The position numbers were made by a program, and so were the translations under genes. A stretch of DNA of 64,000 nucleotides from Clostridium vitabionis (GTDB lineage: Bacteria; Bacillota; Clostridia; Lachnospirales; Lachnospiraceae): assembly GCF_015351765.1 (NCBI RefSeq), contig NZ_JADKQA010000005.1:86102-150101 (forward strand). The letters run 5' to 3'. Of this stretch, positions 17,780-26,267 are shown piece by piece (within the stretch, counting starts at the first letter, position 1; every line of letters starts with the position of its first letter). Below the pieces are notes generated by a model. The model ran no database searches, was not told the origin of the DNA, and was given only the letters and a program-made list of their open reading frames with translations.

Positions 17780-19477
17780 TCAGGCGGGAGCCTCGGCCTC
17801 AACCTTCTCCAGGGCGAAGAGTGCCGCCCCGAGGGCGCCGCAGATCTGCGCCTCCTCGCAGATGTAGATCGGATGCCCGATCTTCTCCTCGAGTGCCTTC
17901 ACAATCCCCTGGTTCCTGGCGACGCCGCCGGTCATCATGTACTCCTCCATCTCCCCGAGGCGCGAGGCAAGGCCGCCCACCTTGGAGGCCACCGACACGT
18001 TGAGGCCGTGGATAATGTCCGGAAGCGCCTTATTCTGCGCGACCAGGGACACCACCTCGCTCTCCGCGAACACGGTGCACATGCTGGAGATCGTCACATT
18101 CTCCTTCCAGTCAAGGCCGAGCGTGGACATTTCCGTCAGGGAGATGCCGAGCGTCTTCGCCATCGTCTCGAGGAAGCGGCCGGTACCCGCCGCGCACTTG
18201 TCATTCATGAGGAAGTTCTGGACAGCGCCGGCCTCATCCACCCGGATCGCCTTGCTGTCCTGCCCGCCGATATCGATGATCGTGCGGACGAGCGGGTTCA
18301 GGAAGTGCGCCCCCTTCGCGTGGCAGGTGATCTCCGTGATGCTCGCGTCGCCCTCGTCGATGTAGGCGCGCCCGTAGCCTGTCGTGACGATGCGGACGAT
18401 CTGCTCCCTGGACAGCCCCGCCTTCTCCAGGGCCTTCGCGAGGCTCGTCTCCGCGCTCATGGACGCGCCGCCGCCCGTCGGGATGATGATGGAGCTCACC
18501 ATCTTCCTGTCCTGGTCGAGGATCACCACGTCTGTGCTGGTGGAACCGCTGTCAATGCCCGCCGTATAATATTTTCCTTCCCGGATCATTTCTCTCTGCC
18601 TTTCTGTCAGCTGATTCTCCGCCGCGCCGCTGCGGGCGCCGATCGTCTCGGCGAACGCCTCGATCCTGGTTTTCAGCTGTCCCATGCTCTGCGCCGTGTA
18701 GTCCGTCTCAATCTTGAGGAGCGGCACCTTCGCCTCCCGGGCCATCCGGGCATACTCGAAGCCGTAAAAATCGCAGAATTTGATGGTATGGTAAATAATC
18801 CCCTGGAGCCTCTCATCCAGGAACATTTTCTCCCGCTTGTGGGACGTCGTCATGCGGCAGCAGGGCATCTGCCGGAGAATCGCCTCCGCGTACAGGCGGA
18901 ACAGCTCCTCATCCGTCCCGGCCGCCCGCATCGCCGGGAGGTCAAAGTCGAGGCTCCGGTTCCCGAGGCAGGTCTCGTTCTCCACCCGCACCGACAGCGC
19001 GTCGGCGATGACCTTCTCGAGCGCGGGGCTCACCTTGACGCCGAGAATCCCGACGTAGGGCGTATTTTCCTCTTTCTTCCGGGAAAATGCGCGAAGGAAG
19101 CGCTCGCGGTCGAAGGTTTTCCCGGAAAATTTCTCATACGCCCGTTTCAGGCGGAGAATGGACGCCGCGAAAGCGTCAATCTCGCACTCGGTGTCCTCAT
19201 GAGGCAGATCGAGGATGTAAAGAAAGTCCAGATCCGCCCTGGCCGCCAGGATATCGTAGGTCCGGCGCATCGTGTCGCAGCAGTTGACAAGGATCAGGCT
19301 GCGCACATGGCCGCGGAGGACAGCCTCCGTCAGCGCGCGCCCGAAGCCGCAGAGATTGACCGGCGCCACCTTGTCCGCCAGGTCAAAATCCTCCGCCATC
19401 TCATGAAAGGGCGCGGTCTCCTCGCCGAAACCGGCAAAAAGCTCGACCGGCGTCCATTTGCAGATATAGTGAATCAT
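17780..19477 (-). CDS. 2-hydroxyacyl-CoA dehydratase subunit fused to its ATP-dependent activator
   Basis: 565 aa. Residues 1 to about 285 resemble the HgdB/FldC-type iron-sulfur subunit (ICKWTPVELFAGFGEE near the start, LVNCCDTMRRTYD). From about 304 a complete BadF/BadG/HgdC-type activator follows: GIDSGSTSTDVVILD phosphate loop, IDIGGQDSK, NDKCAAGTGRFLE and SSMCTVFAE with the two cysteines that hold a [4Fe-4S] cluster across the activator dimer. The activator injects a low-potential electron into the dehydratase after ATP hydrolysis. Usually these are separate genes. The ATG overlaps the upstream subunit gene (ATGA). The substrate cannot be told; double-cubane cluster reductases are an alternative. 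Confidence 0.85.
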   Translation of the reverse strand: MIHYICKWTPVELFAGFGEETAPFHEMAEDFDLADKVAPVNLCGFGRALTEAVLRGHVRSLILVNCCDTMRRTYDILAARADLDFLYILDLPHEDTECEIDAFAASILRLKRAYEKFSGKTFDRERFLRAFSRKKEENTPYVGILGVKVSPALEKVIADALSVRVENETCLGNRSLDFDLPAMRAAGTDEELFRLYAEAILRQMPCCRMTTSHKREKMFLDERLQGIIYHTIKFCDFYGFEYARMAREAKVPLLKIETDYTAQSMGQLKTRIEAFAETIGARSGAAENQLTERQREMIREGKYYTAGIDSGSTSTDVVILDQDRKMVSSIIIPTGGGASMSAETSLAKALEKAGLSREQIVRIVTTGYGRAYIDEGDASITEITCHAKGAHFLNPLVRTIIDIGGQDSKAIRVDEAGAVQNFLMNDKCAAGTGRFLETMAKTLGISLTEMSTLGLDWKENVTISSMCTVFAESEVVSLVAQNKALPDIIHGLNVSVASKVGGLASRLGEMEEYMMTGGVARNQGIVKALEEKIGHPIYICEEAQICGALGAALFALEKVEAEAPA

Positions 19478-20760
19478 CGCATTTTCCCTCCCTGGCGCCG
19501 CTTCTCCTCAAGCATCTCCATAAATGCCTCAACCCGCGTCATCAGCTGGCCGTCCGGGCTGTTCGCCGGGTTGCAGCCGTCCGCCTCGAGAATCAGGGTC
19601 GGTATCCCCCGCGCCTCCAGCGCGTCACGGATCAGGCCGCTCGCCCCGATCGTCGTCCGGCAGCCCCAGTGGGCGAACAGGATCACGCCCTCGGCGTTGG
19701 TGTCCCGGACCATCTGCTCGGCGCAGTCAATGCGGGCCTCCGTCTTCCCGTTGAACGCCGAGTAGACCATCCTTGCCGCCATCGCCTCATAGGGATCCTT
19801 CGAGCGGAACGGGCGGAACGCATCGTAGACAATATCGTTCGCGGTCAGATAGATGCGGTCAGAGAAGCTGAACAGCTTCCGGAGCGACGGCTGCATGAAC
19901 GGCATCAGGTGGATCCAGGCCACCCGGAGGGCGTCCGTCGCCGGCTCCCTGCTGATATCCTGGAGAAGCCCTGCCGTGTAGGAAGCCGTGTCGCGGGTTC
20001 CCGCGAGGATCCGGGACAGGAAAACTCCGTACATATCGCTGGTCATTGTCCCGGGGAGGCAGCGCTCCCGCTGGTAGCGCAGGTGCTCCCGGTAATCCGC
20101 CGCCGCCTGCGCCTCGCGCGACACCGCCGCCTGGAGCGCCTCCTCCGTGATTTTCCGGTGGGCACTGTCACTGACAAATTCCACCATGCGGTGAAGCTGG
20201 TCCGCGACATAGGCGACCGCGTCCTCATTCCGGTCCCAGGGCACATCAATATAGAAGGCGGGAACCTTGTACAATTCCTTTAAATAGGGAAACGTCATCA
20301 TGTTGCCGTCGCAGGCGAGATTCGTGTACACCATGAACGGCGGTTTCGGCATGAGTCCGCTGGCTGCCGCCCCGTCGAAAATCCGGTGGAAGGAGCACAT
20401 CGTCTCCGGCACCCCATCCTCGCTGGTCCGGTCAAGAAACAATTTCTCAATATGCGTCCCCGCAAGGTAGCTGGAAAATGCCTCCACCGAGTACGGCAGG
20501 ATCCCCGCCGCGGCGAGCGGCTCGCCGGGGACAAAGAGGCTCGCCATGCAGGTCTCCTCCGGCTTCGTGAGAACCTTGATCATGAGCCGCATGACCACAT
20601 CCGCCGCGAACCGCTTCGATTCCGGGAGCCGGCGGTCCGGAAATATCCTCCCGAGCCTCCGGTACGCGCGGTACCCGAACGCGAGAAAACGCCGGGCTTC
20701 CGCCGGATCCCTCTCCAGCTTTTTCTGCAGAATCCTGTCAAATACTGAAATATAGTCCAT
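19474..20760 (-). CDS. 2-hydroxyacyl-CoA dehydratase-family iron-sulfur subunit
   Basis: 428 aa, HgdA/FldB-like. Candidate cluster cysteines sit in PETMCSFHRI, TNLACDGNM and HWGCRTT, evenly spread as in the family. A late segment LEADGCNPANS is also typical. It starts behind GAGAGGTAA and has its own promoter, with an AzlCD-type gene pair diverging upstream. With the fused activator gene downstream it would form a complete dehydratase or reductase. Such enzymes dehydrate 2-hydroxyacyl-CoA in amino-acid fermentation, or reduce other CoA esters. No CoA-transferase or acyl-CoA dehydrogenase is adjacent to fix the substrate. Confidence 0.85.
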   Translation of the reverse strand: MDYISVFDRILQKKLERDPAEARRFLAFGYRAYRRLGRIFPDRRLPESKRFAADVVMRLMIKVLTKPEETCMASLFVPGEPLAAAGILPYSVEAFSSYLAGTHIEKLFLDRTSEDGVPETMCSFHRIFDGAAASGLMPKPPFMVYTNLACDGNMMTFPYLKELYKVPAFYIDVPWDRNEDAVAYVADQLHRMVEFVSDSAHRKITEEALQAAVSREAQAAADYREHLRYQRERCLPGTMTSDMYGVFLSRILAGTRDTASYTAGLLQDISREPATDALRVAWIHLMPFMQPSLRKLFSFSDRIYLTANDIVYDAFRPFRSKDPYEAMAARMVYSAFNGKTEARIDCAEQMVRDTNAEGVILFAHWGCRTTIGASGLIRDALEARGIPTLILEADGCNPANSPDGQLMTRVEAFMEMLEEKRRQGGKMR

Positions 20761-20789
20761 ATTTACCTCTCAATCCCAAAACAAGCGGT

Positions 20790-20819
20790 ATTATACCATC
20801 GATTCCACAGAAAGGTAAA
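20790..20819 (-). promoter_or_regulatory. Promoter of the dehydratase operon
   Basis: On the minus strand TTTACC and TATAAT are spaced by 18 bases, with the ATG 30 bases downstream of the -10. Confidence 0.6.
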
Positions 20820-20850
20820 GACTGTCCTTTGCGCGCGCCGGATTCTGCGG

Positions 20851-20856
20851 TATAAT
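20851..20856 (+). promoter_or_regulatory. -10 element for azlCD
   Basis: TATAAT with a weak TTGCGC 16 bases upstream. It faces away from the dehydratase promoter, so this 135-base gap drives both operons. Confidence 0.5.
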
Positions 20857-20876
20857 GATGCGGTATTTCCGTATGC

Positions 20877-20942
20877 TATAGAAAGGTATTGCGATATGAC
20901 CCCGCGTGATATAGAAAGGTTTTCCGATATGGCTCCGCATGA
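20877..20942 (+). repeat. 33-bp tandem duplication carrying RBS and start codon
   Basis: TATAGAAAGGT occurs at 20877 and 20910, and each copy is followed by an in-frame ATG (20896 and 20929). The duplicated 11-codon unit gives azlC two equivalent starts. Confidence 0.8.
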
Positions 20943-21714
20943 TAAAAATGAAGTCGCTTCCGGCGGCAGGAAGCAGCTCTCCCGCCCCGGAACCGCGCTC
21001 CGCGCCTGCTTTCCCTCCACGATCCCGGTCGCTGCCGGCTACATCTTCCTCGGCGCCACCTACGGCATCCTGATGCGCACCAGCGGATTTCCCTGGTGGC
21101 TCCCGATGCTGACCGCGCTGGTCATCTATACCGGCTCGATGGAATTCCTGATGGTGGAAATTCTCCTCTCCTCCTTCCACCCGCTCTCCGCGGCAGCCAC
21201 GGCCCTGATGATCGGCGCGCGCCACCTCTTCTACGGGCTCTCGATGCTGGAAAAATACCGCGGTACCGGATGGAAGAAATTCTACTTAATTTATACGACG
21301 AGCGATGAGACCTTCGCCCTGAACTATGCGGCGGACATCCCGGAGAATATCGACCGGTCCTAGTACTATTTCTGGGTTTCCCTGCTCGACCAGGGCTACT
21401 GGGTCACCGGGGCAATGATCGGCGGCATCGGCGGCGGCCTCATCCGTTTTAACACGGACGGCCTGAGCTTCGTCATGACCGCGATGTTCATCGTCATTTT
21501 CATCGGCCAGTGGACGAAGGACGCCACCACGCTCCGGAATTTCTTCCCGGATCATGCCGCCCAGCTGATCGGCATCTGTGGTTCCGTCCTCGCCCTCATC
21601 CTCTTCGGGCCGGATAACTTCATCATCCCGGCCATGATCATCATCCTGGCCTCCCTGGCGGCAGTCCGCCGCCCGCTGGAGCGCCATCTTGACAGGAAAA
21701 AGGAGGCGGAGTAA
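20896..21714 (+). pseudogene. azlC: AzlC-type branched-chain amino acid exporter subunit with in-frame amber codon
   Basis: AzlC is the large subunit of the AzlCD exporter for branched-chain amino acids. The first part (TIPVAAGYIFLGATYGILM, YTGSMEFLMVEILLSS, GARHLFYGLSML) ends at TAG (21361-21363) after ENIDRS. The same frame continues at once with YYFWVSLLDQGYWVTGAMIG, the expected family sequence, through to TAA at 21714. No frameshift is present; a single codon breaks the gene. Readthrough, suppression or a sequencing error would restore it. The intact azlD follows with a one-base stop/start overlap. Two starts 33 bases apart look equally good. Confidence 0.8.
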
Positions 21715-22055
21715 TGCAGACTTCCATGACCATCCCTCAGATGGCCGTCACCGTGGGCGTTGTCGTCCTCGCGACGGTATCCACCCGTTTCCTGCCCTAC
21801 CTGCTGTTCCCGGAGGGCCGGAAAGTGCCGAAATTCATCCTCTACCTCGGCAAAGTCCTCGGCCCCGCGGTGTTCGGCCTCCTGGTCGTCTACTGCCTCC
21901 GGAACGTCTCCTTCGTCTCCGGAAACCACGGCGTGCCGGAAATTCTCGCGTCCGCCACGGTCATCGCCCTGTACCTCTGGAAGAGGAACATGATCCTGCC
22001 GATGGCCGGCGGGACTGCGGTCTACATGCTTCTCGTCCAGGCGGTCTTCCGGTAA
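21714..22055 (+). CDS. azlD: AzlD-type branched-chain amino acid transport subunit
   Basis: 113 aa with three to four hydrophobic segments. VSTRFLPYLLFP near residue 22 and LGPAVFGLLVVYCLR are typical AzlD features. AzlD is the small partner that forms the exporter with AzlC. The ATG overlaps the azlC stop (TAATG), so its translation would depend on ribosomes finishing azlC, which here meet an amber codon. A GAGGCGG site also exists upstream. Confidence 0.88.
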   Translation: MQTSMTIPQMAVTVGVVVLATVSTRFLPYLLFPEGRKVPKFILYLGKVLGPAVFGLLVVYCLRNVSFVSGNHGVPEILASATVIALYLWKRNMILPMAGGTAVYMLLVQAVFR

Positions 22056-22169
22056 ACTCCGGATTTGCGGGCGGGACAGTTTTGCGCAATTATGACGGTA
22101 TTGTCGAGCTTGCGAGCATTCTTCACTTCTATCTTCCAAAGCATATCCCACTTCTCTTAACGAAATAGA

Positions 22170-22191
22170 CGGAGCACCCTGCGGTGCTCCG
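22170..22191. terminator. Terminator-like hairpin after azlCD
   Basis: GGAGCACC CTGC GGTGCTCC followed by a T-rich stretch. The 276-base gap 22056-22331 holds this hairpin and otherwise shows no gene. The base composition turns AT-rich here. Confidence 0.65.
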
Positions 22192-22331
22192 TTACTTGTC
22201 TTTATCCAAATTCACATCTATTCAGCGCTTTTCAAAAATATTCGCCCAAAACGCTTGCGGTCGCTTTTTCGAACAGTTCTATCCTATACCTCAGAGTTAA
22301 AGGTTGGACATTCTATGATTTCTTCAATCAT

Positions 22332-22991
22332 TTAGGCTGATTCACTTTTACTCAGAAACCGGATCAAGGGTTGTACAAGATGCCCAACGAATGGCATCAG
22401 CCCACCAACAGCACATGCCGTTGCCACCGTCCCTTCCCTGACACCGGCGATATGATGTAAAAACAAAAACGAAAATAGCATACTCAATGATACGATTGTG
22501 ACATCATTAATCAGTTTTACCCGGTGAAATGCACATCCTGTTTTCTGTGAAATCGCGCCTATCATTCCTTCTGTTGGAAGCGGAACCAGATCCGCTTTTA
22601 GATAGAAATTCATTCCACCCGCAATCATAAAAATACCGATCACCAGCATTAAAATTCTTCCTAAATAACCACCGGGAATCATAAAATCTCCCAAAAGCCA
22701 TTTCGTAAAATCCACAAAATAACCGAATATTGTTGAAAACAGAATCTGCGTCAGACTGATCAATTGAAAATCCTTCCGCAAAATCAGAAACTGAATCAGA
22801 ATAAACAAGCAAAACATCGTGGTAACGCAAATACCCAGCCGAATTGATGTAATAAGAGAAATGACATAAGGAAGACTATTGACAGGAGATATGCCCAGAT
22901 TAGAGTTGATGGAAAATGGAACCGCGAATGCCATAAAAAACAGTCCAATAATATACTGAATAATTCTTCCCGCCAGATGGTCTGTCCTCAT
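22332..22991 (-). CDS. YitT/YczE-like membrane protein (DUF6198-type)
   Basis: 219 aa with about five to six hydrophobic segments. SINSNLGISPVNSLPYVIS near residue 26 and LVPLPTEGMIGAISQKTG near residue 140 fit the YczE/YyaS/YitT superfamily, whose function is unknown. The ATG at 22991 is preceded by AGGAGG at ideal spacing; the ORF track's start six codons earlier lies within that site's upstream region. AT-rich codon use contrasts with the genes at 0-22 kb. Confidence 0.7.
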   Translation of the reverse strand: MRTDHLAGRIIQYIIGLFFMAFAVPFSINSNLGISPVNSLPYVISLITSIRLGICVTTMFCLFILIQFLILRKDFQLISLTQILFSTIFGYFVDFTKWLLGDFMIPGGYLGRILMLVIGIFMIAGGMNFYLKADLVPLPTEGMIGAISQKTGCAFHRVKLINDVTIVSLSMLFSFLFLHHIAGVREGTVATACAVGGLMPFVGHLVQPLIRFLSKSESA

Positions 22992-23112
22992 TGAAACCTC
23001 CTGTTTCATAACCGATATACGCTACTGCCCTGCCCTCAATACTCATATTTCTTTGTTGAATATGGCAGAGCCTCTTCAGCTGCACATGCATAATTTGTTG
23101 GGTAGCATTGTA

Positions 23113-23145
23113 AAAGCCGCCGCACAGCCCCGCGACGGCTTTTTG
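23113..23145. terminator. Terminator of the TRAP operon
   Basis: AAAAGCCGTCGC / GCGGCGGCTTTT on the minus strand, with T-runs on both strands. It lies 60 bases past the dctP stop. Confidence 0.75.
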
Positions 23146-23206
23146 ATATGGTTAGGTTAACTTCTATGCTTCAAGCAATCTAACATGTATTTTCCATCTA
23201 TGCCCC

Positions 23207-24355
23207 TTACATCTGCCCTGCTGCTTTCAGATAGGCATCAGCAAGATCATCTCCAATGGCGCTACGAACCTGATCCCATACCGGCTTTGCTGCCTCTTGC
23301 ATAGCATCATAGATCTCCGGTGTCTGTTCAAGGAATGTGACTTTGCCTTGCATTTCAGTGGTCACTTTTTCATCATCACTGAACTGAATCCGATACTCAT
23401 CATAGTTGTCCTGATGGGCAAAATCAATCAGTGCCTGCTGGGCTTCCGGCTCCAAAGCATTGAACTGATCCAGATTCATCAGGCGCATATTAACAAGAGG
23501 AAATACAGTAACCGGCATGAAGTATTTCTGAACCTCTGCAAACTTGGAAGATTCCAGCGTTGCTAACGGATTATCTTGCGCTTCTACCAATCCCTGCTGA
23601 AGAGACAGATACAACTCACTGAAAGCCAACGGGGTTGGTGCTGCGCCCATATTCTGCCAAAATGCCATGTGATAGGAATTCTCCATCGTCCGAATCTTTA
23701 ATCCCTTGAAGTCATCCGGAGTTTTCAACTCTCTGTTCGACGACAAACCACGAAACTGCGAGAATCCGAGTCCAAGCAGCTTTAACCCTGACTGCTCCAT
23801 AATTGATCCCATAGCATCCTCAAACTGGGAAATACCTTCAAATGCCTCCTGACGGCTGGTGTACACAGCTGGCATATCGAAAACTGCGACCTGCGGAACA
23901 TAATTCAACAGCGGAGAAGAAGCAAGAGAAATCATCGGGATTGATCCCGCAATGCAGTTTTCAATCAGCTCTGAATCCGATCCGAGAGTTCCATCCCAGA
24001 CGGTCTGAATATTGATCTTGCCCCCACTCGCCTCATTTACCGCCTTCGCGGCATCAACCTGCATCTGATATCCGGCATTTGTAGAAGATGCACTTGATGC
24101 GATCGTCAGATTTAGATCTGAAGCAACCTTGTAGGAATCCTGCACGAACTGTCTTTCCTCTGGTTCACCCTCAGCGGATTTGTTGTCGGTATCGGTCGTT
24201 TTCGTTGCAGTATCCGCTGCCGTAGTTGCAGATGCCGCCGTTGTCTCTGTGGTCGCTGCTCCAGAAGTTGTTGTAGAGGATGAAGATGAACCGCCGCAAG
24301 CAGCAAGCGATGCTGTCATAACTGCCGCCATCATCAATGATACTGTTTTTTTCAT
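23207..24355 (-). CDS. dctP: TRAP transporter substrate-binding lipoprotein DctP
   Basis: 382 aa. A lipoprotein signal (MKKTVSLMMAAVMTASLAAC) is followed by a long Ser/Thr/Ala-rich linker to about residue 68, then the DctP fold. The conserved region is KTPDDFKGLKIRTMENSYH and the AQDNPLATLESSKF segment, which in the family holds the carboxylate-binding arginine and loops. It captures an organic acid outside the cell for the DctQM permease. It is the last gene of the operon, 71 bases after dctM, and is followed by a terminator. Ligand unknown; carboxylates are most likely. Confidence 0.92.
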   Translation of the reverse strand: MKKTVSLMMAAVMTASLAACGGSSSSSTTTSGAATTETTAASATTAADTATKTTDTDNKSAEGEPEERQFVQDSYKVASDLNLTIASSASSTNAGYQMQVDAAKAVNEASGGKINIQTVWDGTLGSDSELIENCIAGSIPMISLASSPLLNYVPQVAVFDMPAVYTSRQEAFEGISQFEDAMGSIMEQSGLKLLGLGFSQFRGLSSNRELKTPDDFKGLKIRTMENSYHMAFWQNMGAAPTPLAFSELYLSLQQGLVEAQDNPLATLESSKFAEVQKYFMPVTVFPLVNMRLMNLDQFNALEPEAQQALIDFAHQDNYDEYRIQFSDDEKVTTEMQGKVTFLEQTPEIYDAMQEAAKPVWDQVRSAIGDDLADAYLKAAGQM

Positions 24356-24426
24356 AAATCCTCCTTATACTGTTCAAAAATTTGTATTATCTGTTCGTTC
24401 GCAAATTATACTAGTAAGCTTGTTTT

Positions 24427-25719
24427 TTATCCGCTTACAAATACAAGTGAGATCTGAGGAATGTATGTAATTAACATCAGCGCTACCACGTAAAAAGCAA
24501 TAAATGGAAATGCTTTCCGACCAACATCCATCGGTTTGGCATGAATCATTGGAGCAGCTACAAATAGGTTCATCCCAAACGGCGGGGTAACCATTCCAAC
24601 TGCGAGGTTGCAGGTCATAACAATTCCCAGATGCACCGGGCTGATACCAAGAGACTGTGCAAAAGGAAGCAGCATCGGTGCAAGGATCATGATTGCCGGG
24701 CCTACATCCAGTACCATACCAAGCAGGAACAGAACGACATTCAGAACCAAAAGGAAAATAATCTTGTTTCCAAACGCAGCGGACATCGCAACCGCAAGTG
24801 TTTGAGGTGCCTGGAGAAGAACCAGCACTTTTGTAAGAGCCTGCGCCAAAGCAAGCATCATACCAAGCGGTGCATAAGACTGTACAGCTTCCTGAAGAAA
24901 AACGATCAGATCTTTAGGTTTGACTGTCTTATAGATAAACAGACAAACAATAATAGCGTAAAATACGGATACACATGCTGCCTCGGTTGGAGTAACAATT
25001 CCGGAGTAAATTCCACCGAGAATGATAATCGGAGTGAGAAGAGCCCAGAAGCCGTCCTTAATAACCCCTAAAACACCGCGATTACGGAGCTTCTGATAAT
25101 TTGCCTCAATTTTTTCTCGATCTTCTCCCTTGCGGAGACAGGTGAACACCGCACAAATCATTAATGCAATGGCAATCAAAATGCCCGGAAAAATACCAGC
25201 GGTAAACATCGCGCCGACAGAAGTATCAGTTACCAACCCATACGAAATATATGGGATCGATGGAGGAATTATTACTCCAAGGCCTCCAGCTGTAGCCACC
25301 ATAGCAGCGGACCATATCGGGTCATAACCAAGTCCTGTCAAAATTGGGATGCACATCGCACCAACCGCCGCACAGGTTGCCGGACCTGATCCCGAAATAG
25401 CACCATAAAACAAACAGGTGACAATAACCGCGCACGGCATACCGCCGCGGATCTTCCCGATAAACACAGCAAAGACATCGAATAGTCTTTTTGAAAGACC
25501 TCCCGTAGCCATAATCGAACCAGACAGCATAAAAAGCGGAATGGCAAGAATCGAGGTTGTATCAACTCCCTTCAGCATTGCTCTGACAACAAATTCCAAA
25601 TTTCCGGAAAACGTTGGATTTATTAATGCCGGAACAATTGTGGCGTAGCCGATGCACATGGAGAGAGGGATAGCTGCAACAATACAAACAAAAAATACAA
25701 TAAATACAGTCGCTGTCAT
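24427..25719 (-). CDS. dctM: TRAP transporter large permease DctM
   Basis: 430 aa, about a dozen hydrophobic segments, with the family signatures FMLSGSIMATGGLSKRL, YGAISGSGPATCAAVGAM and PPFGMNLFVAAPM. It carries the substrate path and uses a sodium gradient to import the ligand delivered by DctP. Its ATG overlaps the dctQ stop by four bases (ATGA). No sign of truncation. Confidence 0.95.
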   Translation of the reverse strand: MTATVFIVFFVCIVAAIPLSMCIGYATIVPALINPTFSGNLEFVVRAMLKGVDTTSILAIPLFMLSGSIMATGGLSKRLFDVFAVFIGKIRGGMPCAVIVTCLFYGAISGSGPATCAAVGAMCIPILTGLGYDPIWSAAMVATAGGLGVIIPPSIPYISYGLVTDTSVGAMFTAGIFPGILIAIALMICAVFTCLRKGEDREKIEANYQKLRNRGVLGVIKDGFWALLTPIIILGGIYSGIVTPTEAACVSVFYAIIVCLFIYKTVKPKDLIVFLQEAVQSYAPLGMMLALAQALTKVLVLLQAPQTLAVAMSAAFGNKIIFLLVLNVVLFLLGMVLDVGPAIMILAPMLLPFAQSLGISPVHLGIVMTCNLAVGMVTPPFGMNLFVAAPMIHAKPMDVGRKAFPFIAFYVVALMLITYIPQISLVFVSG

Positions 25720-26237
25720 GCTTGCTTTCCCTCCCTTCTCTGTGAATTACCTGCTTCTTTGTTATGATGCTGAATTGTCAGTATAATGCTTTGAATCCCA
25801 CGGAACGTGCCGAGAATAAATCCAGCAGGCGCACAACTATAGAGAATAACCATTGGAAGATGCATGGCAGGGCTTGTCTGCCATAGTGCGCCTATCTTTG
25901 TTCCCATCATGACATGCCAGGAAGGCAAAATTAAAATGGCGCAAAAAATAGTTGCCATTACTTTTGATATAATATCCATTACGTACTGCACCTTCTTAGA
26001 GAACAGCACAATCACCGCGTCTACCTTTAGCATTCGATTTGTTCGAATACAATATCCGGTTGCCAACATTACTGAGTAAACAAAGCAGTATCTGCAGAAT
26101 TCTTCCGCCCATGTGAGCGGAGAATTCAGGAAATAACGCATCAAAACCTGGATCATCATAACGCAAGCAAGAAGCGCCAACAAAATACACAAGATCGCTT
26201 CTTCCAAATGCAAATCCAGCCACTTGAGTATCTTCAC
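25716..26237 (-). CDS. dctQ: TRAP transporter small permease DctQ
   Basis: 173 aa, four hydrophobic segments. MIQVLMRYFLNSPLTWAEEF is the classic DctQ motif. It pairs with DctM in the membrane. It lies 30 bases after the esterase gene and overlaps dctM, making a four-gene unit: esterase, dctQ, dctM, dctP. Confidence 0.92.
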   Translation of the reverse strand: MKILKWLDLHLEEAILCILLALLACVMMIQVLMRYFLNSPLTWAEEFCRYCFVYSVMLATGYCIRTNRMLKVDAVIVLFSKKVQYVMDIISKVMATIFCAILILPSWHVMMGTKIGALWQTSPAMHLPMVILYSCAPAGFILGTFRGIQSIILTIQHHNKEAGNSQRREGKQA

Positions 26238-26267
26238 ATTCTCTTCTCCTTAAATATCCCGTACTTT

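Noticed and set aside
17873-19765. 630-aa plus-strand ORF opposite the dehydratase genes
   Set aside because: Antisense shadow crossing a gene boundary; composition is Arg/His/Leu-rich with no domain.
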